Source: Glycomyces harbinensis
GTDB lineage: Bacteria > Actinomycetota > Actinomycetes > Mycobacteriales > Micromonosporaceae
DNA: 64,000 bases
Assembly (NCBI RefSeq): GCF_900101745.1
Contig: NZ_FNAD01000020.1
Location: 62,001 to 126,000 of the forward strand
Direction of reading: 5' to 3'
Position 1 is the stretch's first letter; each line of letters begins with the position of its first letter. The notes under the pieces were generated by a model. The model was not told the DNA's origin and made no database searches. It was given only the letters and a program-made list of their open reading frames with translations. Made by a program: the position numbers and the translations under genes. Below are positions 29,058 to 36,876 of the stretch, in pieces.

Positions 29058-30485
29058 CTACTCCGTCAGGAACAGGAAGTAGCCGATCGAGGCGGCCATG
29101 AGCACCCAGGCGATCGGGTGGACCTCCCGCCAGCGGCCCTTCGCGGCCATCATGACCGGGAAGAACACCAGGCCCAGCGCGATGCCGTTCGAGATCGAGT
29201 AGGTCAGCGGCATGGCGACCACGATCAGGAACGCCGGGATCGCGTACTCGAGCTTCTCCCATTCGATCTCGCCGAGCGCCTTCGCCATGAGCACGCCCAC
29301 GACGATGAGCGCGGGCGCGGTGACCGCCGGGTTGTTCGCGACCAGGCCGAACACCGGGAACGCCACGAGCGACACGAGGAACCAGAAGCCGGTCGTGACG
29401 GCCGTGAGGCCGGTGCGGCCGCCGACCGAGACGCCCGCGGTCGACTCGATGTAGGCCGTGGTGGTCGAGGTGCCCAGCACAGCGCCCGCCGAGGTCGCGA
29501 TCGAGTCGGTGGCGAGGGCGCGTCCGGCGCGCGGGAGCTTGCCGTCCTTGACGAGTCCGGCCTGGCCGGCCACGGCGAACAGCGTCCCGGCGGTGTCGAA
29601 GAAGTCCACGAACAGCATGGTCAGGATGACCGCGATCATGTGGACGGTGAACGCGTCCTCGAAACCGGTGAAGGCCGCGCCGAACGAGTCGAGGTTCGGA
29701 GTGAAGCCCTCGGCCAGCTCGAAGTCGATGACGCCGGTCAGCACGCCGAGGACCAGCGTGGCGAGCATCCCGTAGAAGACGCCGCCCTTCCAGCCCAGGA
29801 CCATGAACACGGCGGTGGCGACGAGGCCGAACACGGTGAGCAGGACCGTGCCGGAGGTGAAGTCGCCGATGGTCACCAGCGTCGCCTCGGAGCCGACGAC
29901 GATGCCGCCGCCCTTGAGGCCGATGAACGCGATGAACAGGCCGATGCCCGCGCCGACCGCGAGTTTCAGCTGCGCCGGGATGGCGTTGATGATCGCCTCG
30001 CGCGCACCGGTGACGGCGAGGATGAAGAACAGCACGCCCGAGACGAGGGTGCCGGTGAGCGCCGTCTGCCACGGGATGCCGAGGGTGAGGACCACGGTGA
30101 AGGCGAAGAACGCGTTCAGGCCCATCCCGGGCGCGGTGGCGATCGGGTAGCGGGCCCACAGGCCCATGACGAGGCAGCCGAGCGCGGAGGCCAGCGCGGT
30201 CGCGGTGAAGACGGCGCCCGGGTTCGGGGCGTCGACCCCGGCCGCGGTGAGGCCGAAGCTGAGGATGCCGGGGTTGACCGCGAGGATGTAGGCCATCGCG
30301 AGGAACGTCGTGGTCCCCGCGAGGATCTCGCGCTTCCAGTTGGTCTTGTTCGCGGTCATCCCGAAGTACTGGTCGAGGCGCCCGGTCGGGGTCGCGGGGT
30401 GCTTCTCGGGGTGTTCGTCGGAGACGCCGGGTTCGGCGGCGTCCTTCTCCGTGACATCGGGCTTCGCGGTGTCGTCAGTGGCCAT
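29058..30485 (-). CDS. NCS2 family permease, AzgA/PbuG-like purine transporter
   Basis: 475-residue membrane protein with about 12-13 helices. Family marks are GRLDQYFGMTANKTNWKRE at the start of the core, MAYILAVNPGIL, the APGMGLNAFFAF substrate-site helix, and the later TLFVDFFDTAGT-like sequence (MLFVDFFDTAGTLFAVA). These define the AzgA (adenine, guanine, hypoxanthine) branch rather than uracil/xanthine transporters. The first 35 residues are charged and variable. ATG 30485 has AGGAG 9 nt upstream. A promoter-like pair at 30577-30604 would give an 80-90-nt leader; I see no purine riboswitch in it. Confidence 0.93.
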   Translation of the reverse strand: MATDDTAKPDVTEKDAAEPGVSDEHPEKHPATPTGRLDQYFGMTANKTNWKREILAGTTTFLAMAYILAVNPGILSFGLTAAGVDAPNPGAVFTATALASALGCLVMGLWARYPIATAPGMGLNAFFAFTVVLTLGIPWQTALTGTLVSGVLFFILAVTGAREAIINAIPAQLKLAVGAGIGLFIAFIGLKGGGIVVGSEATLVTIGDFTSGTVLLTVFGLVATAVFMVLGWKGGVFYGMLATLVLGVLTGVIDFELAEGFTPNLDSFGAAFTGFEDAFTVHMIAVILTMLFVDFFDTAGTLFAVAGQAGLVKDGKLPRAGRALATDSIATSAGAVLGTSTTTAYIESTAGVSVGGRTGLTAVTTGFWFLVSLVAFPVFGLVANNPAVTAPALIVVGVLMAKALGEIEWEKLEYAIPAFLIVVAMPLTYSISNGIALGLVFFPVMMAAKGRWREVHPIAWVLMAASIGYFLFLTE

Positions 30486-30576
30486 GGGCGGGCACTCCTG
30501 TGCAGGTGCGGGTGCGATGCCGGGCAGCTGGCACCTCGGGGACCAGGGTAAATGGGTAGGCGCTGAACCTGCGGGT

Positions 30577-30604
30577 AATGTACCGGGTCCGCCACGGAAA
30601 ACAA
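30577..30604 (-). promoter_or_regulatory. promoter of purine permease gene
   Basis: TTGTTT (30604 to 30599) and TACATT (30582 to 30577) on the minus strand with a 16-nt spacer, about 90 nt before the start codon. Confidence 0.5.
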
Positions 30605-30696
30605 AGCACGCGGGCCTCGCGAATGTGAGTTTTACACGCGCGGTATGAGCTGGAAAACAGCGGAGCCGCGGTGCCGACGGCCGTCGCGGAAAATGG

Positions 30697-30737
30697 CGAC
30701 GCCCCGGAGCCAAGGGGGGGACGGCTCCGGGGCGTCG
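30697..30737 (-). terminator. strong hairpin, minus-strand terminator
   Basis: Perfect 15-bp stem (30697-30711 with 30723-30737) with an 11-nt loop. On the minus strand the tail reads CCATTTTCC. Confidence 0.7.
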
Positions 30738-30916
30738 ATTTAGGGTCGGGCCCCCGGTGGCAGGATTCCAGGGGCCCGACAAGGACCGCACCGTCAAGCA
30801 GCGGGCGGTAGTCCGTGTCTCGGTCTCGGTGCTTTCGCACCGGGTTGCCTGCCTTGAGACAACTGCTAAACGCGGGGACACCACCGGCGGTTGCATAACG
30901 TTTCGATAACGAGAAT

Positions 30917-30952
30917 CCGGGATGCGGCGACGGCTCGGCCGCCGCATCCCGG
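30917..30952 (-). terminator. terminator of LPXTG surface protein gene 1
   Basis: Perfect 12-bp stem (30917-30928 with 30941-30952) beginning 4 nt after the stop of the minus-strand gene. The minus-strand tail is ATTCTCGTT. Confidence 0.75.
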
Positions 30953-30956
30953 AGGG

Positions 30957-31937
30957 CTAGCCCTCCTCGGGCTCGCGGCGGCGGCGCATGAACGCGAGGA
31001 TCACGCCGCCCGCGATCACGAGGGCGCCCGCGGCGACGAGGACGAACGTGAGCGATGAGCCGGTGGTCGGCAGGAACGAGCCCGCCGGCGAGGTCGACGC
31101 CTCGCCCGGCGCGGAGTTCGAAGCGGCCGGTTCCGAACTGGACTCGGCCGGGCTCGACGATTCCTCGACCTCGGTGGAGGTCTCCTCGCCGGGCGTCGTC
31201 GGCTCCTCGGTCGCCGACGTGGGCGCTTCGCTCTCGGTGGTCGGCTCCTCCGTGGGGCTGGAGGGCTCCTCGCTCGTCGTGGACTCCTCGGTGGGCGAAG
31301 GCGTCTCGTCCGTCGGCGAGGTGGGTTCCTCGGTGGGGCTCGACGGCTCTTCCGTCGGCGAGGAGGGCTCTTCCGTCGGGCTCGACGGCTCCTCGCTCGG
31401 GGAGGTCGGCTCCTCCGAGGGCGTCTCCTCTCCCGGCTCGTCCTCGGTCGCCGGGCAGGTGTGCGTCAGGTTGAACCGCGGCTCCTTGCCGCCGCCGTTC
31501 CCGTTCCCGCCGCCGTCGTCCTCGAGGTCGACGGTCGCCTCGGCGTCGATGAGGGTCAGTCCGGCCGGAGTGATGATGTAGGCCTTGTTGTCGCCGCTGC
31601 CGTCGACGATCCCGCCGTCGTCCGCGGTGTTGTAGCGCAGGACGTTGCCGTCCTCGTCCTGGAAGACCGCCTCGATGTAGTGGAAGTTGCCTTCGGCCGG
31701 AACCGAATTCGGCAGGACGAACACCCAGCCGTCGAGCCAGTCGGCGGTGCCTTCGGGGATTTGGTCGCAGCTGCGGTCGCCGAAGCCCGCGGCGGTCGCG
31801 GGCACGTTGCCCGGGTTGATGCCGATGGTGGCGTCGTCGTCCGCGAGCGCGGGGACGGCGAAGGCGAGCGCGACGGCTCCCGCGATGCCCGCGGCGGCGC
31901 CTATGCCGATGGTCTTGTGGCGGCGTGTCAGTTTCAA
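30957..31937 (-). CDS. LPXTG-anchored surface protein 1
   Basis: 326-residue predicted wall-anchored protein. It has a signal peptide (KLTRRHKTIGIGAAAG then AVALAFAVPALAD), a globular domain of about 130 residues (NPGNVPATAAGFGDRSCDQI, DGWVFVLPNS, GDNKAYIITPAGLTLIDAEA, FNLTHTCP), a long Ser/Pro/Glu/Thr stalk of SSPTEEP-type repeats, the sortase motif LPTTG, a hydrophobic helix and an RRRREPEEG tail. The start is TTG 31937, chosen because GGAGA lies 8 nt upstream and the signal peptide begins there. Paralogue of the next gene. No sortase gene lies in this window. Function unknown; adhesion is only a guess. Confidence 0.85.
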   Translation of the reverse strand: MKLTRRHKTIGIGAAAGIAGAVALAFAVPALADDDATIGINPGNVPATAAGFGDRSCDQIPEGTADWLDGWVFVLPNSVPAEGNFHYIEAVFQDEDGNVLRYNTADDGGIVDGSGDNKAYIITPAGLTLIDAEATVDLEDDGGGNGNGGGKEPRFNLTHTCPATEDEPGEETPSEEPTSPSEEPSSPTEEPSSPTEEPSSPTEEPTSPTDETPSPTEESTTSEEPSSPTEEPTTESEAPTSATEEPTTPGEETSTEVEESSSPAESSSEPAASNSAPGEASTSPAGSFLPTTGSSLTFVLVAAGALVIAGGVILAFMRRRREPEEG

Positions 31938-32248
31938 GTCGGTCGTCTCCGTGATGGGTGGTCGGAGAGGTCGAACGAGCCGGGTTCGACGGCTCCGGAT
32001 ACGGCGTTGCCGTATGCGGGGATGGGCGATCCATTCACGTCGCCGGGACCTGAGGCGTTGCGTCTCTTTCGGATGAAAGCGAACTCCCCCGAACGGCTGA
32101 CCTGCCACTTCACCATAAAGAACCGCGAAAGCGACTCCCCGGACCGCCATCCGTGAAGGCGATGCCCCGTAGGCCGACCGCGGCCGAGAACCGCCGCGAA
32201 AAAAGCGGCGCCCCCGAGGTCCGACCTCGGGGGCGCCGCTGCGATCGG
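31938..32248. other. 311-bp gene-free stretch upstream of LPXTG gene 1
   Basis: Holds the terminator of the upstream LPXTG gene (32197-32240) and a probable leader for gene 1, with a 7-bp hairpin ATACGGC/GCCGTAT at 31999-32015. A promoter could not be fixed with confidence. I compared the leader with the c-di-AMP (ydaO) riboswitch pattern and found no match. Confidence 0.5.
32197..32240 (-). terminator. rho-independent terminator of LPXTG gene 2
   Basis: Perfect 17-bp stem (32204-32220 with 32224-32240, 3-nt loop). On the minus strand it is followed by a run of T (complement of A 32199-32204). The clearest terminator in the window. Confidence 0.9.
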
Positions 32249-32926
32249 CTACCAGTCCTGGGCCTCGCGGCGGCGGCGCTGCACCGCGAACAGGACGGCG
32301 CCGGCCGCGGCGAGGGCCGCGGCCGAGACGAGCGCGACCGTCAGCGGGGTGCCGGTGGTCGGCAGCGTGGAGCCGCCCGGGGTGGTCGACTCCTCGCCGG
32401 GGGCCGAGGACTCCTCACCCGGGGTCGTGGGCTCTTCGCCAGGGCTGGAAGGGTTCTCACCGGGCGTACCGGGGCACGCGTGGGTGAGGTTGAACTGCGC
32501 GCCCTCGTCGGGGTCGGTCACCTGGGCGTCGGCGTCCAGGAGGGTCCATCCGGCGGGCGTGATGATGTACGCCTTGTTGTCGCCGCTGCCTTCGACGATG
32601 CCGCCGTGGTCGCCGGTGGTGCGGGTCTGCTCGGAGCCGCCCTCGTCCGCGAAGGTCGCGGTGACGGAGATGAAGTTGCCTTCGGCCCCGGCCGCGGCGG
32701 GCAGTACGAAGACCCAGCCGTCGAGGTCGCCGGCGAGGTCGCCGGGCAGGTTGTCGCAGGAGTTGTCCTCGAAGTCCGCGGCGGTCGTGGGCACGTTGCC
32801 GGGGTTGATCTGGATGATGACCGTCTCGGCCTGGGCGGGCGAGGCGAAGGCCAGGGCTCCGCAGAGGCCTGCGGCGGCCGCGAGGCCGAGCGCGCCGCGG
32901 GCCGAGGGGGTTCGCTTGAATTCCAT
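32249..32926 (-). CDS. LPXTG-anchored surface protein 2
   Basis: 225-residue paralogue of the neighbouring surface protein, with the same architecture. A signal peptide ends near AFASPAQAE. The globular domain carries NPGNVPTTAADFEDNSCDNL, DGWVFVLPAA, GDNKAYIITPAGWTLLDADA and FNLTHACP. A shorter Pro/Ser/Glu stalk with TTPGEES-type repeats leads to LPTTG, a membrane helix and RRRREAQDW. The two Cys of the domain match those of protein 1 and could form one disulfide. ATG 32926 was chosen at the signal peptide start; an upstream in-frame ATG adds an implausible charged extension. Confidence 0.86.
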   Translation of the reverse strand: MEFKRTPSARGALGLAAAAGLCGALAFASPAQAETVIIQINPGNVPTTAADFEDNSCDNLPGDLAGDLDGWVFVLPAAAGAEGNFISVTATFADEGGSEQTRTTGDHGGIVEGSGDNKAYIITPAGWTLLDADAQVTDPDEGAQFNLTHACPGTPGENPSSPGEEPTTPGEESSAPGEESTTPGGSTLPTTGTPLTVALVSAAALAAAGAVLFAVQRRRREAQDW

Positions 32927-33074
32927 TGTCGCTGCTCTCGGTATTCGTGTGATGGGAACGAATGTGCCGGATTCGGGATGGGCACTCTTCTCACGTTCGA
33001 GATGTACGTGAGGTTGCGACACGTTCTAGTGACGGACGGGGACCGCCCGTCGCAAGCGGTCACCGCCGAGATGG

Positions 33075-33080
33075 AATGCT
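33075..33080 (+). promoter_or_regulatory. -10 element of GH95 gene, leaderless type
   Basis: AATGCT 6 nt before ATG 33087; no Shine-Dalgarno is present. A weaker -10 match than the other cases. Confidence 0.35.
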
Positions 33081-33086
33081 GATCGC

Positions 33087-35345
33087 ATGTCGCTGAAACT
33101 CACCTATGACGCCGCCCCCGGCGCCTGGCATGAAGGCCTGCCCCTGGGCAACGGCCGCGTCGGCGCGATGCTGGTGGGCGATCGGATCGAGCTCAACGAG
33201 GACGGATTCTGGTCGGGGGACGGCTCCCGGCGTATCCCCGACGGCGTCGAGGGCGTCGCCGCCGAGGCCGCCGCGCTGGTGCGCCGCGGCGAGTACTTCG
33301 CCGCCGATCAGCTCATCACCCGGCTCCAGGGCCCGGGCACCGAGGCCTACCAGCCCGCAGGGGCGCTCGTCGTCTCCCATGTGGACGATGCCGGGGACGA
33401 GCGCCGCGAACTGGACCTGCGCGACGGCGTCGCCGCCGTGGTGCGCGGCCGCGTCCGCCAGGAGGCCTTCGCCTCAGCGCGGTTCGGCGTGATCGCCCTC
33501 CGCTGGAGCGCCGAGGAGCCCTTCGACCTGGACCTCAGGTTCGAGTGGCCGCACGAGGGCGGCTCCACCGTCGCCGACTACGACGAGCTGGCGTTCACGG
33601 GGAACGCGCCGGTGAGCGTCGCGGGCGGCGTGCCCGACTACTCGACCGCGAACGGCGTGCGCCGCCTCGGCCTCAGCGCGCAGCTGCGCTGCGACGGCGA
33701 CGCGACCCCGCACAGCAAGGGCCACCGGTTCACCGGCTGCCGCAGCGTCGAGGTCTTCCTCGCGCTGCACTCCGACTTCGACGGGCCCGCCGCGCTGGAG
33801 GCCTCGCGCGACGAGGCCCGCCGCGCCGCCGCCAACGGCTGGGCGACGCTGCGCGAGCAGCACGTCGAGTCCCACCGCGAGATCATGGACCGCGTCGGCC
33901 TCGACCTGCGCGCGCCGGCCCGTCCACAGGCCGTGGACGACCGGACCATCGACGAGCGCCTGCGCCGCAGGGCCTCGGGCGAGTCCGACGAGGACCTCGC
34001 CGTGCTCGTCTTCCAGTACGGGCGCTACCTCCTGGCCGCGTCCTCGCGGCCCGGCACGCAGGCCGCGAACCTCCAGGGCATCTGGAACGCCCAGGTCACC
34101 CCGCCGTGGAACTGCGACTACACCACGAACATCAACGTCGAGATGAACTACTGGCCCGCCGAGACCTGCGGCCTGCCCGAGTTCCACGAGCCGATGTTCG
34201 ACCTCGTCGAAGGCCTGTCGCGCAGCGGCGAGGAGACCGCCCGCAAGCTCTACGGCGCGAGCGGCTGGTGCTGCCACCACAACACCGACTACTGGCGGCT
34301 GACCACCCCGGTCGACGGCAGGGCCTGCTGGCTGGCCTGGCCCATGGGCGGCCTGTGGCTGTCGATGCACCTCGCCGAGCACTGGCGGTTCGGCCGCGAC
34401 GAGGAGTTCCTCGCCGAGAAGCTCCCGATCGCCTTGGGGGCGGCCAGGTTCGCGTTCGACCGGCTCTCCGAGGGCAAGGACGGGACCCTGGTGACCAGCC
34501 CGGCCTCCAGCCCCGAGAACGAGTTCGTCACGCCCGAGGGCAACTCCGCGATCGACGAGTCCACCGGCATGGACGCCACGCTCGTGCGCGAGCTGTTCGC
34601 GTTCATCCTCGAAGCGGCCGACGCGGTCGCCGAGACCCTGCACGGCGACGACCTCCAGCTCGTCAAGAACATCGAAGAGGCCATGCCGCGCTTGGCGAAG
34701 CCGAAGATCGGCGCCGACGGGCGCCTGCTCGAATGGGCCTCAGAGCGCCAGGAGGCCGAACCGCACCACCGGCACGTCTCGCACCTGTACGGGGTCTACC
34801 CCGGCGACTCGTTCGCCGACGAGCCCGCACTGCTCGACGCCGCCCGCAAGAGCCTCGAAGCGCGCGGCGACGCCGGAACCGGCTGGTCCCTGGCCTGGAA
34901 GACCGCGCTGTGGGCGCGCCTGGGCGACGGCGACCGCGCCCACGCGCTGCTCGGGGAGTTCCTGACCCCGGTCGGGTTCCGCGGCGAGGGCGCCGAGTAC
35001 GCCGACGGCGGCGTCTACGCCTCGCTGCTGTGCGCGCACCCGCCGTTCCAGATCGACGGGAACTTCGGGACCACCGCGGCGATCGCGGAGATGCTCGTCC
35101 AGTCGCACCGCACCGAGGACGGGATGCCGGTGATCGAGCTGCTGCCGGCGCTGCCGGCCGCCTGGCCCGACGGCGAGGTGCGGGGCCTGCGCGCCCGCGG
35201 GGCCGTCACCGTCGACCGGCTCGCCTGGAGCGGCGGGAAGGTCGTCGAGGTCGCGCTGACCTCGGCCGAGAACACGAAGGTCAAGATCCTCGACGAGTGG
35301 GTGGTCCTGCCCGCCGGCGAACCGTGGCAGCGGCGGATCGGTTGA
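33087..35345 (+). CDS. Glycoside hydrolase family 95 (alpha-L-fucosidase-like)
   Basis: 752-residue enzyme of the GH95 family, which removes alpha-L-fucose (or galactose in some members) with inversion. The N-terminal signature LTYDAAPGAWHEGLPLGNGR with GAMLVGDRIELNEDGFWSG is diagnostic. The (alpha/alpha)6 barrel contains NLQGIWNAQVTPPWNCDY, the catalytic-region INVEMNYWPAE near residue 349, and IDGNFGTTAAIAEM near 656 with the expected acidic catalytic residue. There is no signal peptide, so it would act on imported oligosaccharides. It stands alone between secreted-protein genes, without a visible fucose operon. Confidence 0.92.
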   Translation: MSLKLTYDAAPGAWHEGLPLGNGRVGAMLVGDRIELNEDGFWSGDGSRRIPDGVEGVAAEAAALVRRGEYFAADQLITRLQGPGTEAYQPAGALVVSHVDDAGDERRELDLRDGVAAVVRGRVRQEAFASARFGVIALRWSAEEPFDLDLRFEWPHEGGSTVADYDELAFTGNAPVSVAGGVPDYSTANGVRRLGLSAQLRCDGDATPHSKGHRFTGCRSVEVFLALHSDFDGPAALEASRDEARRAAANGWATLREQHVESHREIMDRVGLDLRAPARPQAVDDRTIDERLRRRASGESDEDLAVLVFQYGRYLLAASSRPGTQAANLQGIWNAQVTPPWNCDYTTNINVEMNYWPAETCGLPEFHEPMFDLVEGLSRSGEETARKLYGASGWCCHHNTDYWRLTTPVDGRACWLAWPMGGLWLSMHLAEHWRFGRDEEFLAEKLPIALGAARFAFDRLSEGKDGTLVTSPASSPENEFVTPEGNSAIDESTGMDATLVRELFAFILEAADAVAETLHGDDLQLVKNIEEAMPRLAKPKIGADGRLLEWASERQEAEPHHRHVSHLYGVYPGDSFADEPALLDAARKSLEARGDAGTGWSLAWKTALWARLGDGDRAHALLGEFLTPVGFRGEGAEYADGGVYASLLCAHPPFQIDGNFGTTAAIAEMLVQSHRTEDGMPVIELLPALPAAWPDGEVRGLRARGAVTVDRLAWSGGKVVEVALTSAENTKVKILDEWVVLPAGEPWQRRIG

Positions 35346-35377
35346 CGGCGAAAGGCCCCGACCGCGAAAGCAATTGG

Positions 35378-35455
35378 GGCCCATGAGCACAAGGGAGCGG
35401 CCGGAGTCTGCGTTCCCGATATTCGGCCCATGAAGACAAGGGAGCGGCCGGAGTC
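35378..35455. repeat. 31-bp direct repeat, two copies, 47-bp period
   Basis: Copies at 35378-35408 and 35425-35455 differ at two positions. The second copy forms the left arm of the terminator hairpin at 35443-35473, so half the terminator has been duplicated. Confidence 0.8.
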
Positions 35456-35473
35456 CATCGGACTCCGGCCGCT
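35443..35473. terminator. terminator between GH95 gene and secreted protein gene
   Basis: Perfect 14-bp stem (35443-35456 with 35460-35473, 3-nt loop) between convergent genes; usable on both strands. Confidence 0.75.
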
Positions 35474-35493
35474 TGGGTATGAAAGTGATTCGA

Positions 35494-36000
35494 TCAGCAG
35501 GCGGACGCCAACGCCGCCTGGCCGACCGAGATCCCGCACACGGACCATTTGAATGCTCCGGTGACATCCGCATTCGCCAGCGAGACCCCGCTCCCGGGAC
35601 TCATCGGGTCCTGCGCGCCCTCGATCGAGTTGTCGCAGACGGCGCCCTGGGTCGTGGCGCCGACGGCGACCCCGCAGACATTCCAGTTCGCGAAGTTCCG
35701 CAGGTCGGCGTTCGCTCCCGACGGCATCCCCCCGTAGCCCGCAGGGGCTTCGGGCAGCTGCCCGCCGATCGCTTCGATCTCGTCCTCCGAAGGTGATCCG
35801 AGGACCGTGTCGCAGACCGTGTCGGCGAGCTCGCCGGTCTGGTCCGACTCGCACACGCTCGGCAGGACCGAGTCGTACTCGGATTCCACGGTGACGAGCG
35901 TCAGCCAGTCGGGCGTCGAGGCCTGTGCGGCCCCTCCCGAGAGCGCCGCCGCCACTGCGGCGGCAGCGGCCGAGGCCGCGACCATGGTGGTGTTTCGCAT
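35494..36000 (-). CDS. Secreted protein with degenerate C-x12-C repeats
   Basis: 168 residues. The signal peptide (MRNTTMVAASAAAAAVAAAL to AAQAS) predicts export. The mature part holds three cysteine pairs, each spaced C-x12-C: CESDQTGELADTVC, CGVAVGATTQGAVC and CGISVGQAALASAC, the last ending the protein. The last two are preceded by NWNV and KWSV and by SGVSLANADV, matching the frame of the WQICGQNV repeats in the three genes upstream. I therefore read it as a diverged member of the same family. Function unknown. ATG 36000 has AGAGG just upstream. Confidence 0.82.
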   Translation of the reverse strand: MRNTTMVAASAAAAAVAAALSGGAAQASTPDWLTLVTVESEYDSVLPSVCESDQTGELADTVCDTVLGSPSEDEIEAIGGQLPEAPAGYGGMPSGANADLRNFANWNVCGVAVGATTQGAVCDNSIEGAQDPMSPGSGVSLANADVTGAFKWSVCGISVGQAALASAC

Positions 36001-36016
36001 GTACCTCTACCTCTTC

Positions 36017-36175
36017 TCGACCAAACCGGTGAAGGTAGACCGATCTCGTGGCCGCTTTCGGGTTTTCGACCAGACCGGGAAAGGCCGACCGATCTCGTGG
36101 CCGCTTCAGGTTTTCGACCGAACCGGCGAGGGCCGACCGATCTCGTGGTCGTTTCGGGCCGAACCGGAGGTGGCC
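36017..36175. repeat. 48-49 bp tandem repeat, about 3.3 copies
   Basis: Units begin at 36017, 36066 and 36114 (TCGACC...ACCGG), each containing GACCGATCTCGTGG, with a partial fourth unit. The array ends 16 nt before the ATG at 36000 and fills nearly the whole gap to the next gene, so it occupies the promoter/leader region. Confidence 0.88.
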
Positions 36176-36223
36176 GCCCTTTCGAGCGGCCGCCCCCGAC
36201 CGGGCCGGGGAACGTTGACCGGC

Positions 36224-36778
36224 TTAGTAGTCGCCCTGGTCGTCGCCCTTGTCGGGGTTGTCGCCGTCGTCGCTGATGTGGTCGGCGTTCAGGCACTGCT
36301 GGTAGAGCGACGGCGCGACGCCGACGTTCTGCCCGCAGATCTGCCAGTGCGCCGCGTCCGACACGTCCAGGTTGGCGGCGGAGACGTCGCCCGCGGTGAC
36401 GCCCGAACCGGCGTTGTCGCCGATGTGGTCGCGGTTGTCGCAGGTCTGCTCGAACGACTGGGTCAGCACGTTCTGGCCGCAGATCTGCCAGTGCGCCGCG
36501 TCCGAGGCGTCGACGTTGGCCAGCGACACGTCGCCGGCGTTGACGCCGGAGCCCTGGTCGTCACCGAAGTGGTCGCGGTTGTCGCAGTCCTGGTCGTAGG
36601 ACGTGGTCAGCACGTTCTGGCCGCAGATCTGCCAGTGGGCGGCGCTCGAGGCGTCGATGTTCACCAGGGAGACGGCGCCCGGGACGGGACCCGAAGCGGC
36701 GGCCATGACGGGCGCGGCAGCGCCGAGAGCGGCGATCGCGCCTGCGGCGGCGGCAGTCGCGGTGAGAACCTTGCGCAT
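36224..36778 (-). CDS. Secreted two-cysteine repeat protein, three repeats
   Basis: 184 residues: signal peptide (MRKVLTATAAAAGAIAALGA to VMAA), then three repeats of 48 residues and an acidic Asp/Gly-rich tail. Each repeat has the pattern VSLxNxDxSxAAHWQICGQN, then V, a short variable run, Q-x-C-x-N-x-D-H, and a Gly/Ser linker. Each repeat has exactly two Cys (12-13 residues between), so one disulfide per repeat is likely. There is no catalytic motif; a structural surface role is the natural reading. I do not recognise the family. Chaplins are a loose analogy (short secreted CGN...C repeats), not a match. ATG 36778 has AAGGA 9 nt upstream. Confidence 0.85.
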   Translation of the reverse strand: MRKVLTATAAAAGAIAALGAAAPVMAAASGPVPGAVSLVNIDASSAAHWQICGQNVLTTSYDQDCDNRDHFGDDQGSGVNAGDVSLANVDASDAAHWQICGQNVLTQSFEQTCDNRDHIGDNAGSGVTAGDVSAANLDVSDAAHWQICGQNVGVAPSLYQQCLNADHISDDGDNPDKGDDQGDY

Positions 36779-36876
36779 GTGTTGCGTTCCTTACCGTTTA
36801 GTAGGAATTTGGCTCGGCCGCAGCGCTGCTGCGGCCGATGGGTGGGGCGGGCCCAGCGGGCCCGCCCCGGGTCGAA

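Larger units (their letters stand above)
30486..30956. other. 471-bp gene-free stretch between permease and LPXTG gene
   Basis: Contains the permease promoter (30577-30604) and two perfect hairpins (30697-30737 and 30917-30952). Between the hairpins lie about 180 nt with a small GGTGC/GCACC stem-loop at 30829-30842 and no recognisable coding frame. I recognise no riboswitch or RNA gene. Confidence 0.6.

Noticed and set aside
30740-30900. Possible tRNA or riboswitch in the hairpin-framed gap
   Set aside because: No cloverleaf, anticodon arm or known aptamer core can be drawn; only one short stem-loop is seen.
31938-32196. Possible c-di-AMP (ydaO) riboswitch before LPXTG gene 1
   Set aside because: The conserved CCGACAGCT-type core and paired elements of that riboswitch are not present.
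36017-36175. CRISPR array
   Set aside because: The 48-49 bp units are contiguous and carry no unique spacers, and no cas genes are present.
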